Source of the DNA: Corbicula japonica
Taxonomy: Eukaryota > Mollusca > Bivalvia > Venerida > Cyrenidae
DNA: 64,000 nt
Assembly (NCBI GenBank): GCA_038501625.1
Contig: JAZAYU010000088.1
Span: forward strand, 1,116,001 to 1,180,000
Direction: 5' to 3'
Positions 11,447-23,537 of this stretch are shown here, in pieces (within the stretch, counting starts at the first letter, position 1; every line of letters starts with the position of its first letter). Below the pieces are notes generated by a model. It was not told the DNA's origin. It made no database searches and saw only the letters and a list, made by a program, of their open reading frames with translations. The translations under genes and the position numbers were made by a program.

Positions 11447-12542
11447 CAGCGTTTTTTTTCCTTCTTTAACTACCTCCGCAAAACGGTACCATTCCCAAAG
11501 CTGACCGGAGTCTTCCCAATTGAAAGTACCGGACATTCCCAATCCCCAAAGTTATATTTCCAACAAGAAACAGTGCCGTTTCCCAATTGACCAAAGAGTT
11601 TTTTGCAAGAAATGTCGTTCCGCGTAAAAAAAACCATTCCGTTCAAAAGGGGAGTAACTCTTATCAACGCTCCCGTAGACTCTTACTTAGTTGTAATCAT
11701 TAAATAAAATAGACATGTGACGTCATTGATCCGGTCCGCGTTTTATACACGTCCTTTTTTCAGACTGGCTTACAGTAAATAATTGCAAGTTGACTGATTC
11801 TTACGTATAAAATTGAAGCGCAATGACCAGTCTCCAGAAACTGAAAGTAGTTAACAAACTTCACAACAACGTTTAGAATGAGCGATTATTCAAAGGCTGC
11901 TGTTAAATACGAACACTGGCACTCTTTTTTTGCAAGATTTTGGGTATATATCGACCGATCCCATGCCATTGGCGACGAGTCCCGAGTCTGAGCGATTTGA
12001 ACCAATGAATGTAGGTACCGGTATCGAGCAACCTCCCGTATTTTCCCCCGAAAATCGGACTGAAACTAAACTTGAATCCAACCTTCTGACCTATTTGGAT
12101 ACCAAACTGAGTCCCACTCAGAAGCTATCCTTGAGCTAGATGTAGCTCAAGACACATTGCCTCAACCTGACACTGACTCCAGCCCCCACTCCTTCCATTA
12201 TAATTTCAAATGCAGATTCATTTCACATTAATTGCAACCTCAATGAAACTTTTCCTGCCAATGGAAATTATTTTTGCATAGACAGGCAGTCATTGGATTG
12301 GCTGTAACTTAGTTCTGGCTTAACAGTTACATCACTTAAGGGTTTTCTGTTAAAAAACCAGAGCTTATGATGCTTGGTGAAGCTGAATAAAATCCCTAGT
12401 GTTTATTTACATGAATAAAGAAAAAATCCCAATTTGGCTGATTTGCGACTGATTTTTTTCCCAATTTCAAGATTTTACATCGCGAAAATTTCCCAATTGT
12501 AGAGGAAGGGGAACCTTTCCCCTTTGGGAAAAAAAAACGCTG
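11447..12542. mobile_element. Non-autonomous hAT-like element with 5-bp target duplication
   Basis: The left end reads CAGCGTTTTTTTTCC and the right end is its reverse complement with one extra T (GGAAAAAAAAACGCTG). Both sides are flanked by CAGAC (11442-11446 and 12543-12547). CAG..CTG termini with a 5-bp duplication fit the hAT5 group as I know it. Both interior edges are rich in TTCCCAATTG-type words. Two overlapping open frames (11890-12081 minus and 11930-12139 plus) are too short and unlike any family I recognise. A similar but shorter element occurs at 31,721. Confidence 0.6.
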
Positions 12543-12547
12543 CAGAC

Positions 12548-14650
12548 TGTATTTTTGTTATTATCCTATTGTCAACCCTGTGGGATAAGGTACCAAGCTG
12601 AAATTGGACAGGGCAGAAAACAATTAGTGTCCCATCTTCACTTAATCACATAACATGTACCAGTACAAGAATGTGAAAAACCTGACTGTATCTTACAAGC
12701 AACATGTTCAGGACATCAAACATGTCTCGACAATGTAGTGTGGAATCTCTTTGAGCAATTTCCACATAGTTTATGAGGTACAACCCTACCTTATATCATT
12801 TTCAAACATACGGAATACTTGCAAAAGGTTTTTTTAGTACACAAAATCATTGATTCTCACATCTGTTACTTTATATTTCTGTATTTTATTTCATCCCTGC
12901 AAGGGGCTGGGCAACTGAAACCACTATCACCTTGTAGGTGCTGACCAAATAGAGAATTTCAAATTAAAGCAGAATGAAAAGAAGAACTTCAGAAAGAGAC
13001 GACGCTTAAAAGTTGTAGATCAGTACATTTACAGCAGCTGTACTGAACATCAAAGATTTCGTTTGTTTGCAATTTAACGCCCGTTTTTAACAGTAGTTTA
13101 GTCATTTACAGGCGCACAGCTCACCTATCCATCATTCCTGGTTAGTACCAGTATTAAACACCATCCCCCATAATGAACATCAAAGATACTAAAAGATCAC
13201 CACACAGCACATTTAGCGATTGAAACAAATAATGTAATTATAGTAGTTATGCCACTTGAGCCAAAATATTTAAGTACATGTATACCTCATCCTGAAGATG
13301 GAAGCGGTGACTGTCCTGTGGTGGATAGGAAAGGTATACTCTGTGTACCTGGGTTATAAATAGACCCTTTTGCAGATCTGCCTTTAGTTGTGCTCCCATC
13401 TTCTTTCGCTGATAGTCACTGTTTGACTGTATCTGAAACATTAAATTTCGAAGTCAATGCAAACAAGTTCCAGAATATCTAAAACATATTCCAATGGACG
13501 GTTCCGCAGCTTTTGGCCAATATGACCGAAACCCCTCCTTCAATCGTTATTTTACTGTTATCTATTCATTCCTTGGTCAGTTACTCACAAGCTGGCTCAC
13601 AAATAAAAGCACATGTAAAGTGGATAAAGTAGGACAGTGGTTTCCCATGTACTTTTCAATGCCAATGATTGGCTAACCCAGTTTATGTAAATATACTTTG
13701 ACAGTTAGGAACGGTGCAGACAATGTGAAAAATTAACATAGGTGAAAGCATCTACAGACAATTGCAATAAATAGTGAATAATGTTCTGTCAGCTTAGACT
13801 TACCACTTACCACCTATCAAGTTTAAAGTTTATAGCTGTAACAGTTTTAGCTATGCTCCGGACAAAAATTATGTATGAAAATTAATAAAGGACAATAACT
13901 CCAACATTTTTAGTGCAGAATTATGTTTTCTGTGCACTGCACTTCTTCTCTTCGAGATCTATCCAACTATGAAGTTTCAAGTCAATAGCTCTAATAGTAT
14001 TTGAGGTATGCCCCAGACAAAAAATACGTATAAAATTAAACAAAGGGAAATGCAATAACTCCAAAATTAGGAAATGCAGTTACAGTTTGTGTGCTCTGCA
14101 ATTCTCGTCACTGAGACATATCCACCTAGGAAGTTTCAATGCTATAGCTATTGTTGTATTTGATTTATAAACTGGACGAAAGTGTAATGGACGGACACCA
14201 GATGGACAAAGCAGCAACTATATGCTCGCTCGTCGTGGAACCTTAAAAATCAAACATACCATGTATTCAGGAAACCTGACCACATATCTTTGTATAACAC
14301 TTGCTGGACATTCCAACTTGTGGGTGGTCTGTAGGTTTCTTCTTACTTGTACATCTGTGTACAGATGGTCACACTGTCAAAAGGAAATGTCATTCAATAA
14401 ATTTCATCATCTACCTTCGCATTCATTATGAAAGGAGGTTTTTGATTCAAATAAATGAAACCAATAATTGGCATATTCCCCTAAATAACAAGACATATTT
14501 TCGTTCATATATGTCATTTAAACACACTTAAAATCATGGCAAATAATACAAACTTGTATGTTTAAGTATCATTTTGGTCCACGTCACTTAAAAATGATGG
14601 CATCCATAATATATTGGCGTATCTGTACATTTGATTACTTGCTAACTTTG
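12548..14650. other. Mostly non-coding stretch with one candidate exon
   Basis: Apart from the candidate exon at 13349-13432, no gene can be supported. At 13,830-14,200 related, diverged blocks (CCTATCAAGTTTAAAG..AGCTGTAACAG and CTATGAAGTTTCAAG..AGCTCTAATAG, AGGAAGTTTCAATG..AGCTATTG) repeat at about 150-bp spacing, a type of dispersed tandem repeat common in molluscs. Confidence 0.45.
13349..13432 (-). CDS. Candidate internal exon, 28 codons, unknown gene
   Basis: The minus-strand reading frame is open (begins IQSNSDYQRKKMGAQLKADL). It is bounded by a good acceptor (ATGTTTCAG|ATACAG) and a donor (ACCCAG|GTACAC), and its length is exactly 84 bases, so it would keep frame. The composition (charged, helical) looks coding. 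I do not recognise the protein and see no neighbouring exon that must join it. It could also be chance. Confidence 0.3.
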
Positions 14651-14652
14651 AT

Positions 14653-14927
14653 ACCCAGATCTAATTCTTAAATACAGGTGCAGTTTAAAATCACTAATGC
14701 AACAAGGTATTTCACAGCCAGTTTTTTATGGAGATTTAATTTATAAACTTAAGAAGATCAAAGGCAATGTTAATTTCTCCCAGTTATTCATAAAAACCAT
14801 CTGTAAATTTAAAAAGAAAGGTTACCAACATGATATTATACAGCGCTCTGCAGGCCTGGTGATTAACCCATCTACAGTTGATCATTATGCTTACCTCTTT
14901 GGTTGCACGACGGTGGCAGGGGTTTAA
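14653..14927 (+). pseudogene. Penelope-like element, C-terminal fragment
   Basis: The frame reads YRCSLKSLMQQGISQPVFYG, then DLIYKLKKIKGNVNFSQLF and GYQHDIIQRSAGLVINPSTV. The first half is nearly identical to the C-terminus of the Penelope-like copy at 30,290-30,390. The second half is the normal continuation that the 30-kb copy has lost. Upstream reverse transcriptase sequence is absent, so this is a 5'-truncated copy. The 3' tail continues to about 15,425. Confidence 0.7.
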
Positions 14928-15425
14928 GAGTTTATGAAGGTTTATGGGCAAATATTTTCTTAAAAGAACCTAGAAGCTCGATCTGTTTCTTTTATCCCTG
15001 TCATCGTGTTCTTGCTGAATTTGCTCCAGGTGCTCTGGTCTCGGTAAGATCATTGAGTACCCACCCTTTGGCTTTGCAATGCTATTAGCTTCTTATGTTT
15101 TATATGTTTGTGTGCTTTTGCATGCAACATTGTTGAGCCGATGGGTGGGTTGGAGTTATTTCACCAAGACAACTTGTACTTGTTTTGTGATACGAGAACC
15201 TCTTGGGGCAAGTGTGAGGTTGGTGCACCCTAGAACCTGGTTTAAACCCCCAAGGCGGTATCCCCAAAGGTTCTCTTCTTCGTTAATTGTTTGTGGCGTC
15301 CTATTTGAATTGACATACTTATATAATACATGCTCTCTCTCTTCCTCTCTTCTTTTTCGCTGCGTGGGGAGGCTGTGTTTTTTGAGTGTGGCGATTCCTG
15401 ATATGCATATTTTGTTTTTTTACAG
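14928..15425 (+). repeat. 3' tail of the Penelope-like family
   Basis: The sequence downstream of the C-terminal fragment is shared with 35,105-35,475. Both contain TTAGCTTC/CTAGCTTCATATGTTTTATA, a TGGGTGGGTTGGAG-type block and CTTTTT..GTGGGGAGGCTGTGTTTT..GAGTGTGGC. The last block also occurs at 20,880-20,966. Because one copy is joined to Penelope-like coding sequence, the others are best read as 3'-end fragments of the same family. Confidence 0.6.
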
Positions 15426-15515
15426 ATTTATTGTATTAAATTTATGCAATACCAGATATTTAAGACAGGTGAACATCTAGGAATTACAAAATATAATGTA
15501 GCATTTTGATTTGTA

Positions 15516-16162
15516 CGGCGGGAAATATTCGCTGGGGTTTTATTTTCGCTATTTTCGCGGTTTTTGTTTGTCCGCGAATTTAAGACCCCGCGATTATATT
15601 TCAACTAAGTGATGAAAAAACCAATTTAATCTTAGTGTTTCTTTCCTGTCCATAACCTGTTATGAAAATTACCTACATGTACAAATTTTCACACTTAATC
15701 CGCATTAAACCTGTCATAATACTTGTTTGGAGCCTGTAACAAACAAACCTTTATCGAGTGGGCATACAGTCATGAAAGTGTGAACCATTTTTATTCACAA
15801 GGGCATTGTTATAATAATAACTAATTGGAGATAGCACTCAAAATCGATAATTGGCTTGGCAATCACGCATTGAACTTAACAAAGGCGTAACAACAGGTTT
15901 AAATATAACGGGTTTGATTGACGGATAAGTTTTAAAAATCACCGCTTATATTTTAAGATAGCATGTGTGTTAAACAGTTTTAAGATTTTAGAATGTGTTA
16001 TTATTTAGAACTGTAATAATAATGCAAATACCTTTCTCATCCATGGTAAACGGTGTTTGGGTAGAATGTATCTTGGAAGGACGAAGCGCGAATTTAAGAC
16101 CCCGCGAATGACTCGGATTTCGAAAAAACGCGAAAATTTAACCCCGTGAAATTAATCCGCTG
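15516..16162. mobile_element. Small inverted-repeat element (MITE) at a TA site
   Basis: The left end reads CGGCGGGAAATATTCGCTGG and the right end, in reverse complement, CAGCGGATTAATTTCACGGG. Both continue with GGTT..ATTTTCGC and, further in, a TTCGCGG..TTAAGACC block. TA lies on both sides (15514-15515 and 16163-16164). The arms are about 45 bp and imperfect. A TA duplication suggests mobilisation by a Tc1/mariner- or pogo-type transposase. The interior has no ORF. Confidence 0.6.
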
Positions 16163-16374
16163 TACAGTATAAGCATGCAGAATTAAGAGGTGTGACGGTC
16201 ACGTTAAGAAAAACGTGTTTGAAATTGAAGCAAACAATATCTTTTTTGCACAATGTATTGATGTACAGTTTTAAACAAAATGAAGCTGCTAAGTATGTTC
16301 ATTGTGTTTGGTATAATAATTTTGTAATGTCTGGATTTCACAGATTAAAAAAATAATATTAACATTGTAAACCT

Positions 16375-16542
16375 CTTTTAATTTTGCTTTCTTTTTTTTT
16401 TGGCTACGGTGCCGGTCAGGTCCATGGCAGCATTCCTGCACCTGTCTTCCGATGATGGCAAAGGGGACACCATCAAAGGCAATGGGCAAAGCAGGACTGG
16501 AATGCTCCTCACAAAATACTTTGTTCAACTTTACTTGTTGGC
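16375..16542 (-). CDS. Candidate exon: cysteine-containing domain of unknown gene
   Basis: On the minus strand an acceptor (TTTTTACAG|GC) opens a frame reading QQVKLNKVFCEEHSSPALPI, then AFDGVPFAIIGRQVQECCHG and PDRH followed by lysines. Codon use and the conserved-looking LPIAFDGVPF and CCHGPDRH blocks suggest real protein-coding sequence, possibly from a transposon-linked gene family. The 3' border is uncertain, and the frame runs on into low-complexity lysine and then unlikely sequence. I do not recognise the family with confidence. Confidence 0.35.
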
Positions 16543-16609
16543 CTGTAAAAACAAGACAACTGAAACAAACCAGATAACTGGGCCACAAGCACAAATCAAA
16601 TAGAAACAT

Positions 16610-19600
16610 GGAAAAATTGGGGACAGAGATTTCATTAAAGGGTCTTTAACATATCTAATGATGTACCTGTTGACTATTGACTATATATTGAGACTGAACG
16701 TCAAATACTGGTGACACTTGACGTTACAAGTAAAATTACGTTAAATTCTGTCTTTTTGACGCTATCATTCGCAGCGCAGAAAATGAAATTTATCGTGTAC
16801 ACGGACATTGTGAATATTTCGTATGTAAGATACGGGTTTGAAACAAATATTGATGTGACATTTGAAATCAATGACCGATCCATGTTTTTCAGCATTGTTG
16901 GAAAAAACGGTTTTGCATAAGTTTAACGGCTACAATTGTTTTGCGTTTTAGTTTACCGCGTCTTTAGTATTCACGTTTGTGTCCCTTTCACTTCATGTGT
17001 GTTTTTATTCGGGTACATTCTTTCTTCAATCTTGTTTCCGTAGAGATTTCAATTTATTTTCACGGCGATGTTCTTTTTTTCTTTCTATTATACCATATTT
17101 TAAATTTAAATTTATGTGACATACTAGCCCATTAATCTATGGGAAAGGAAATAGGATAAAACAAAGAAAAACAACAACAACATAAAAATGAAAGTTTCTT
17201 GTCTTAATATTATACCTTGTCAAGAAATTCTAAGTGACTGCAAAATATTCCAGTATGTTGATTTATTTAAAAAGCATTTAACTGATTTGTATATACTAAC
17301 GTCAACTTTTATGTTTACTTTAACGTCAAGGGACATTGGGTGTGGACAATTTATTTTGCTTAATAGAAAACAATTAAGCATGAAAGTACAATCATTTATA
17401 TGTCAAAATAATCGCAAGAAAAAGTGTATTTTTACTGGCAAATTACTTCTAAAATACAATGCATGATTTTTCAATAAAGAAACAACGTTTAGTTATCTGT
17501 ATACAAATATAATGCAGTTTACTTATTTGGGGACATTTGAAAGGACAAACAATTTTACGGGTTACGGAAATAATGCAAATGACTTTCTAAAAAATCAGTG
17601 GATTTCACAAACAAGATGAAAAGTGTATTTTCTTGGCAAAAATGTAAGCTCGAATGACAAAAAGTTTTATGTCACCTATGTTATCAAAAACTGTACTCAA
17701 ATATGTTATCGCGCATGGGACAAATTCCCTTAATTCAAATTTTTGTTCTTTCACTGGTAAATAATGCTTTGATTCTCAAACAACATTGACAGAAATATGC
17801 GTAAATGATGTCAAGTCAACGTTTCAGTCGACATGTGTAAAATACCCTGTCTTTTAAAGTCCCACTGACGCATCATTAGAGAAGGATGGCTGCAAATGTA
17901 ACATGGGACATTTGAATTTTGTCATGTCAATATGAATATAGACGACTCGTTTTCCTTCCAAAATATCATTTTTAAAAAGAATTTTTGCACTATTAAAACC
18001 CGCAATCCTAGACGTTCATTTTGATATATAACAATAATAGTTTCAAATCTTTTAATTTCTGAGGCATCAGAATTGAACAGCCTAATCCGTATGTTTTAGG
18101 AGGAATCACGAGCATTTGACGTTCCGTCTAAGCATTCTTTCTGATAGAAATTAAATAGGGTGTTCAAAGTCTATGGAAAACATAACTCTGTATCATAATA
18201 GTTATGTAATACATAACCTCTGTATCTGACATAGAGGTTATGTCGTTCATTGAAATTTATGCCTAGCACAATAACTAATGCTGATTTTTAAACTTTGTAC
18301 TAAACGACTTGAAACATTCACATATTGAATTTTGACACCAATCTGTAAACGGGTACCTTTAAATTTAATTCTGAAAGTAAAATACATGTGTCGTCACTGA
18401 ATGCCTCACTTGCACTCCACAACCATACTGCCGTCTTCAACAGGAAGACAAATCATTTTGTTTGCTATATTGATAACAATATCAAAGAAAAAATAGTTTT
18501 AACAGCTAGTTCATGTTGTTCTATTTCTTTACTCGTTAACTTTTAACAGTACGGTTAGATATTTTACAACTTTCAAGACGCTTGTAAGTTGATTTTTTTT
18601 TATCAACTGACGTCAAGTTCACCAAAGGTCACATCTAGCGAATTGTATTTCGAACTACTGTACCCACGTGCTAATAGTAAACGTTACCAAATATGGAACA
18701 GTGTAAACATTGACAATTTTTTGACACGGATCAATTTAGACGAATTAAAATACTATCCGAAATGAGATGCTACTTATCAACACTGACATGATTCGAATGA
18801 AACGCCGTCTTCTGCAGAATGCGCATGCAAACTGCATCAATGCAATCGCTTAAACCAATAAAAAAGTACCATGATATGGTGGGGTCTAAATTCTAATGGG
18901 GTCCATCTAACGCTTTGCCATGATTGAACTGACATTCAGTTTTTTCAGAAAATTACGCCCATTCGCTACCAAACGTCAGAAATCGTGGTTTCAAAGCGAC
19001 AGCTCTACGAAATGATTGAATGATGAATCAAAATGCCAATGAGTCATGCTGACATGACCAGTTGAAGTGTTTAAAATTATTCCTTACCAACTATTTTGAA
19101 ATTGTTCGATTTCACTTTAACGAATCTTTCGTTCGTCTCAATTTATTTGTTCTGTAAAAATTCTTCAGCTAGTTTAATCGCATTAACGCCATCTAAGTAT
19201 TTTGTTTCGTTCATGATGTTGCTGTTTCCGCGATGGCGGACTATTTCCCGCGATTTTTTCAATAATGGGAGATAACCTGTACAGGATAACTCTTACAAAC
19301 AATTTACGCATGCGCACACGATTGCCCCGCCTTCGCCTTACATCGTCTTTCCTTTAGACTCTACCGAAAAATACGCAACAAAATGTGACATATTTATGAC
19401 GTAATATAAATCACAATTGTAAGAAATATGGAATAAGAAACCCTTGCCAATAGGAAACTTATGGGATACGGATTTACTGATACTGCCTCCGGGGGTGTAG
19501 CCAGCTTTTTTCGAATTGTAGGCCCATACAAAAGATTCAAGAGGCAGTTGGGCATTGGGGGCGAAGTCCACCAGAAGCCGAAAACAAGTGGAGATTAAAA

Positions 19601-19690
19601 ATAGAAAAATGCGCGTTCTAAAGTAGACCTTTTTTCAAGAAAAAATATCCAAACAAAATTCAAAATATGAATTTCATTCGATGCAAACTT
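16610..19690. other. Non-coding stretch, one hairpin and a promoter-like patch
   Basis: No gene is recognised. At 18211-18243 a hairpin has 11-bp arms (ACATAACCTCT / AGAGGTTATGT). At about 19,200-19,325 a GC-richer patch holds CGCGATGGCGGACTATTTC (similar to a YY1 site over a start codon) and ACGCATGCGCAC (similar to an NRF-1 site). This could be a promoter, but no downstream exon can be shown. Confidence 0.35.
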
Positions 19691-19880
19691 TAGGGTAACT
19701 TTGGGTAACTGGGACACTTAAGGAATACTTGTTGTATAGTCGTATAAATAGCACTAATTCAAACTTTCTCTATTGTCATGTTGCTATGATAAACCAAAAC
19801 ACTATATACCTAAAATAACTTTTTATAAAAAAAACTTGACAGTGTGTGCTTCTCATTAAATTATAAAACGTTGGTCAAGT

Positions 19881-19923
19881 GTCCCAAGTTACCCCACCTC
19901 CACCTATTGGGGTAACTTGGGAC
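19881..19923. repeat. Perfect 16-bp-arm palindrome in a dispersed motif family
   Basis: GTCCCAAGTTACCCCA and its exact reverse complement are separated by 11 bases. Variants of the same GGGTAACT..GGGAC word occur near 19,690-19,715 and 20,828-20,865, so this is probably part of a small inverted-repeat element or cluster of nested copies. Confidence 0.75.
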
Positions 19924-20879
19924 ATTTTTAATTATATAAATTTACATATTTTTAAGTTGTGCTTTTGAGTAAAATGAAACTAGTTTTGTCTAATAAATTA
20001 AAAAAACAAATTTAAAATGACACTGTAACTCACTTTATTAATACTTCAGACTTTCTCTGTTAAGCTGAACACAATAATGTGTCCACTGAATCATTCATTA
20101 ACAGAAATATCATTTTTCTGAAAGATATTTTGATTTTATTCATATTATCTTTTTATAAATGAGGATATTTTATAGAAAAAAATTAGTTATTTAAAATACG
20201 CAAGTAACTTACTAAGTCATTATACTTATTTTAGCAAACATACAATTAACTGACTGTTAACATGCTCAAATATCTCTATTTAAATTATATAAGCCTGTCC
20301 ATGCAATACTACGCCGTAAATTTGAAAACACATACATTAACTAGAAATAGTTAATTATAGTAACAATTTTAAATGTGTTTTTTTACAGATGAATTGTGAC
20401 ATTGGTTTTCTCAAAACACCAGTGCATGACTCATGGTACCATGAGGTACAGCATTCCGCTTGACATTTTATCCAGTCTTCGTCATAACGGGTGCATCGAG
20501 ACATTCCCCCCCCCCCCGCCCTGCCCCTCCCCTCGCCTCGTACTTCCTAGTTTTTTGTGTGTATAGGCCTAAGGGTAGATTTAAACAACCCCAAAATCTT
20601 GTAAATATCTTTCACATGAATTATTAACTCTGAATAGTTATAATGCCAGCATGCATGTTTGGTCTAGTTGTAAGAGTACCCCCTTTTTTTATCCATTATC
20701 CGATATATAAGTTCACAGTTTATACATGTCAATTCAAACAAAAACATTATATGTGTGTTTGTGTAGCACCACTCCAAAACATAAAGTAGTTAAATATAAA
20801 ATCCTTGCTCTGCGCCTGATATCGATGTCCCACTTACCCAAAGACATTGGGGTAACTGGGACACTTTTTGAAAAGCACA
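19924..20879. other. AT-rich stretch with poly-C tract
   Basis: No gene seen. A run of about 11 C followed by CCGCCC/CCCCTCCCCTCGCC-type sequence lies at 20,507-20,540. Confidence 0.4.
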
Positions 20880-20966
20880 TTTGCTCTCTTTTCCTCTCTA
20901 CTTTTTGGCTGTGTGGGGAGGCTGTGTATGCTGGATGTGGCCATTCCTGATATGCATATTTCATTT
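20880..20966 (+). repeat. Short fragment of the Penelope-like 3' tail
   Basis: TGCTCTCTTTTCCTCTC..CTTTTTGGCTGTG..GGGGAGGCTGTG..GGATGTGGCC and CCTGATATGCATATTT closely match 15,340-15,415. It is shorter than the copies at 14.9 kb and 35.1 kb. Confidence 0.6.
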
Positions 20967-21231
20967 TTTGTATATAGTCTGTTATATTTTCAGAACAAAT
21001 GTTTGTTGATTTTACAATTTTACAGCTTTATCAACATTTTTTTGCAAATCTTCAGACAATAACAAGAGGTATTAACACATCAGAGATGCAAAATTTAAAC
21101 CACAATTATATACCAATTTCACAACATCGTTCATGACGTCACAACAAATCATGACGCAAGTCAAGGTCAGATCATATAGTGTTTTATATATCCAAAATAA
21201 ACACTTTTAAAATACAACAGTAGGACAATTT

Positions 21232-21500
21232 TTAACCAGGTTTTCTTTAGAAAAATCCTGGTTATTAGATTGGGGTATGTCGGGCGGGCGGGCGGGCGGG
21301 CGGGCGTCAACATTTTGTGAAGTTTTTTGTGAAAGTTGTGTTTTTCTCAGTAACCGTTCAAGGTACAACTTTGAAACTTAACATAGTTGTCTGACATATC
21401 AATACCAATTATCAGGACAAGTTTCATAATCCCTGACTGTATTTTGGCAAAGTAATGCCCCTTTTTATCCCCCGCCGATGAAATCGGGAAGGGGATATTG
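21232..21500 (+). repeat. Dispersed repeat with (CGGG)n and GTCCGTCC blocks
   Basis: It begins AACCAGGTTTTC..GAAAAATCCTGGTT (a short palindrome), then GGGGTATGTCGGGCGGGCGG in several CGGG units. It continues with TTCTCAGTAACCGTTCAAGG and ends CCCGCCGATGAAATCGGGAA. The start matches the minus-strand copy at 3369-3430. It leads directly into the tandem array that follows. Confidence 0.65.
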
Positions 21501-21550
21501 TTTTGGCGTTGTCCGTCCGTCACGTCGTCACGCTGTCACATCGTCACGCT

Positions 21551-23185
21551 GTCCGTCCGAATTTCGTTTCCGCGCTAATTCTCCGCAACCACTGGATGGA
21601 TTTCAACGAAATTTTGTGGGAACCATCAGTACCAAGAGGAGATGCGCATATCGTTGTCTTGTTCCTGTCAGACCATTTAACACAGAGTTATGGCCCTTTG
21701 ATAACCTATGCATTATGTATATAGAGCAGTATTCGTTTCCGCGCTATTTCTCTGTAACTACTGAATGGAATTCAATGAAACTTGCTTGAAACCATCTATA
21801 CCAAGAGGAGATGCGCATATCGTCTTGTTTCGGTCAGACCATTTAACACAGAGTTATTGCCCTTTGATAACTTATGCATTATGCATATAGAGCAGTATTC
21901 GTTTCTGCACTATTTCTCTGTAACTAGCAGATGGATTTCAATGAATCTTTCTGAGAACCATCAATACCTAGAGGAGATGCGCATATTGTCGTCTTGTTCC
22001 AGTCAGACTGTTTAACACAGAGTTATTGCCTTTTGATAACTTATGCATTATGCATATAGAGCAGTATTCGTTTCCGCGCTATATCTCTGCAACTACCGGA
22101 TGGATTTCAATGAATCTTTATGAGAACTATCAATACCAAGAGGAGATGCGCATATTGTCGTCTTGTTCCGGTCAGATTGTTGAACACAGAGTTATGGCCC
22201 TTTGATAACTTATGCATTATGCATATAGAGTATTCATTTCCACGCTATTTCTCTGCAACTTTTGAATGGCTTTCAATGAAACTTTCTGGAAACCATCTAT
22301 ACCAAAAGGAGATGCGCATATCGTCGTCTTGTTCTGGTCAGACCATTTAACACATAGTTATGGCCCTTTGATAACTTATGCATTATGCATATAGAGCAGT
22401 ATTCGTTTCCGGGCTATTTCTCTGCAACTACTGAATGGAAGTCAATGAAATTTTCCTGAAACCATCAACACCAAGAAGAGATGCGCATATCATCGTCTTG
22501 TTCCGGTCAGACCCTTTATCATAGAGTTATGGCTCTTTGATAACTTCTGCATTATGCATATAGAGCAGTATTCGTTTCTGTGCTATTTCTCTGCAACTAT
22601 TGGATGGATTTCAATGAAACTTTTTGGCTTCTATAGCAAGAGGAAATTATTGCCTTTTGATAACTTATGCATGATGCATATAGAGCGGTATTAGTTTCCG
22701 CTCTATTTCTTTGCAACTTCTTGATGGATTTCAATGAAACTTTCTGGGAAACATCAATACCGAGAGGAAATGCGCATTTTGTCATCTTGTTCCGGTCAGA
22801 CTGTTTAACACAGAGTTATTGCCCTTTGATTACTTATGCATTATGCATATACAGCAGTATTTGTTTCCGCTCTTTTTCTCTGCAATACTGGATGGATTTT
22901 AATGAAACTTTATGAGAGCCATCAATACCAAGAGGAGACGCGCATATTGTCATCTTGATAAGTTATGCATTTTGCATGTAGAGCAGTATTTGTTTCCTTG
23001 CTATTTCTCAGCAGGAAACTATGGAAACCATCAATACCAAGACAAGATGCCCATATTGTTGTCTTGTTCTGGTGTGACCGTTTAACACAGAGTTATGGCC
23101 CTTTGGTAAGTAATGCACTATGCATATAGAGTAGTATTCATTTCCGTGCTACTTCTATGCAACTTATGCATGGATTTCAATTATA
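21551..23185 (+). repeat. Tandem array, unit about 166-169 bp, about 10 copies
   Basis: The unit holds, in order, CCAAGAGGAGATGCGCATAT, a GTCTTGTTCCGGTCAGACC block, TTAACACAGAGTTATGGCCC, TTTGATAACTTATGCATTAT, GCATATAGAGCAGTATTCG and TCTCTGCAACT..TGGATGGATTTCAATGAAAC. The CCAAGAGGAG landmark recurs at 21632, 21801, 21967, 22136, 22302 and 22471, then with deletions to 23,040. Later units are shortened. The open frames in this region are by-products of the periodicity. Confidence 0.9.
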
Positions 23186-23192
23186 TACCGGG

Positions 23193-23537
23193 CTATATTT
23201 TTACTACTGCGTTCTTCATTTCAACAACTTGAAGACTTTTCGTCTCATTTTTTATATTCTGGTGAACACTATTCCATGCTTGTATACCAATTAGAGCCAT
23301 TAAGTCAGCGTATCTGACTAGTGTCTTCTCTTCCGCCGGAGCCAAGACGGAAGAGGGTCCAGGTCGCGTGGCTTCCTCAGGTACACGACCTGCTAATTTA
23401 TCAATGAGTGTTGTGCGGGGCACACCAAACAATTTCGCTGCCTTCGCCTTAGCCATCCCGTTGGACCGCACCATCTCAATGGCAGCCCTCATTTTTGATG
23501 GAGAGTATTGAACTCTTTTGTTGTGTTGTGATGACAT
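23193..23537 (-). pseudogene. pogo/Tigger-like transposase, N-terminal DNA-binding part
   Basis: The 114-codon frame contains YSPSKMRAAIEMVRSNGMAK, AKAAKLFGVPRTTLIDKL and an RPGPSSVLAPAEEKTLVRYA segment. This is a pipsqueak-type helix-turn-helix followed by the beginning of the CENP-B-like second DNA-binding domain, the usual N-terminus of pogo-superfamily transposases and their domesticated relatives. About 80 residues look homologous; the rest of the frame is not. The DDE catalytic domain is absent, and the tandem array begins just beyond the break. A candidate terminal repeat lies upstream at 23713-23725. Confidence 0.7.

Noticed and set aside
21478..22915. Several 60-100-codon frames on the plus strand
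   Set aside because: They are periodic readings of the ~167-bp tandem repeat, with no resemblance to any protein family.
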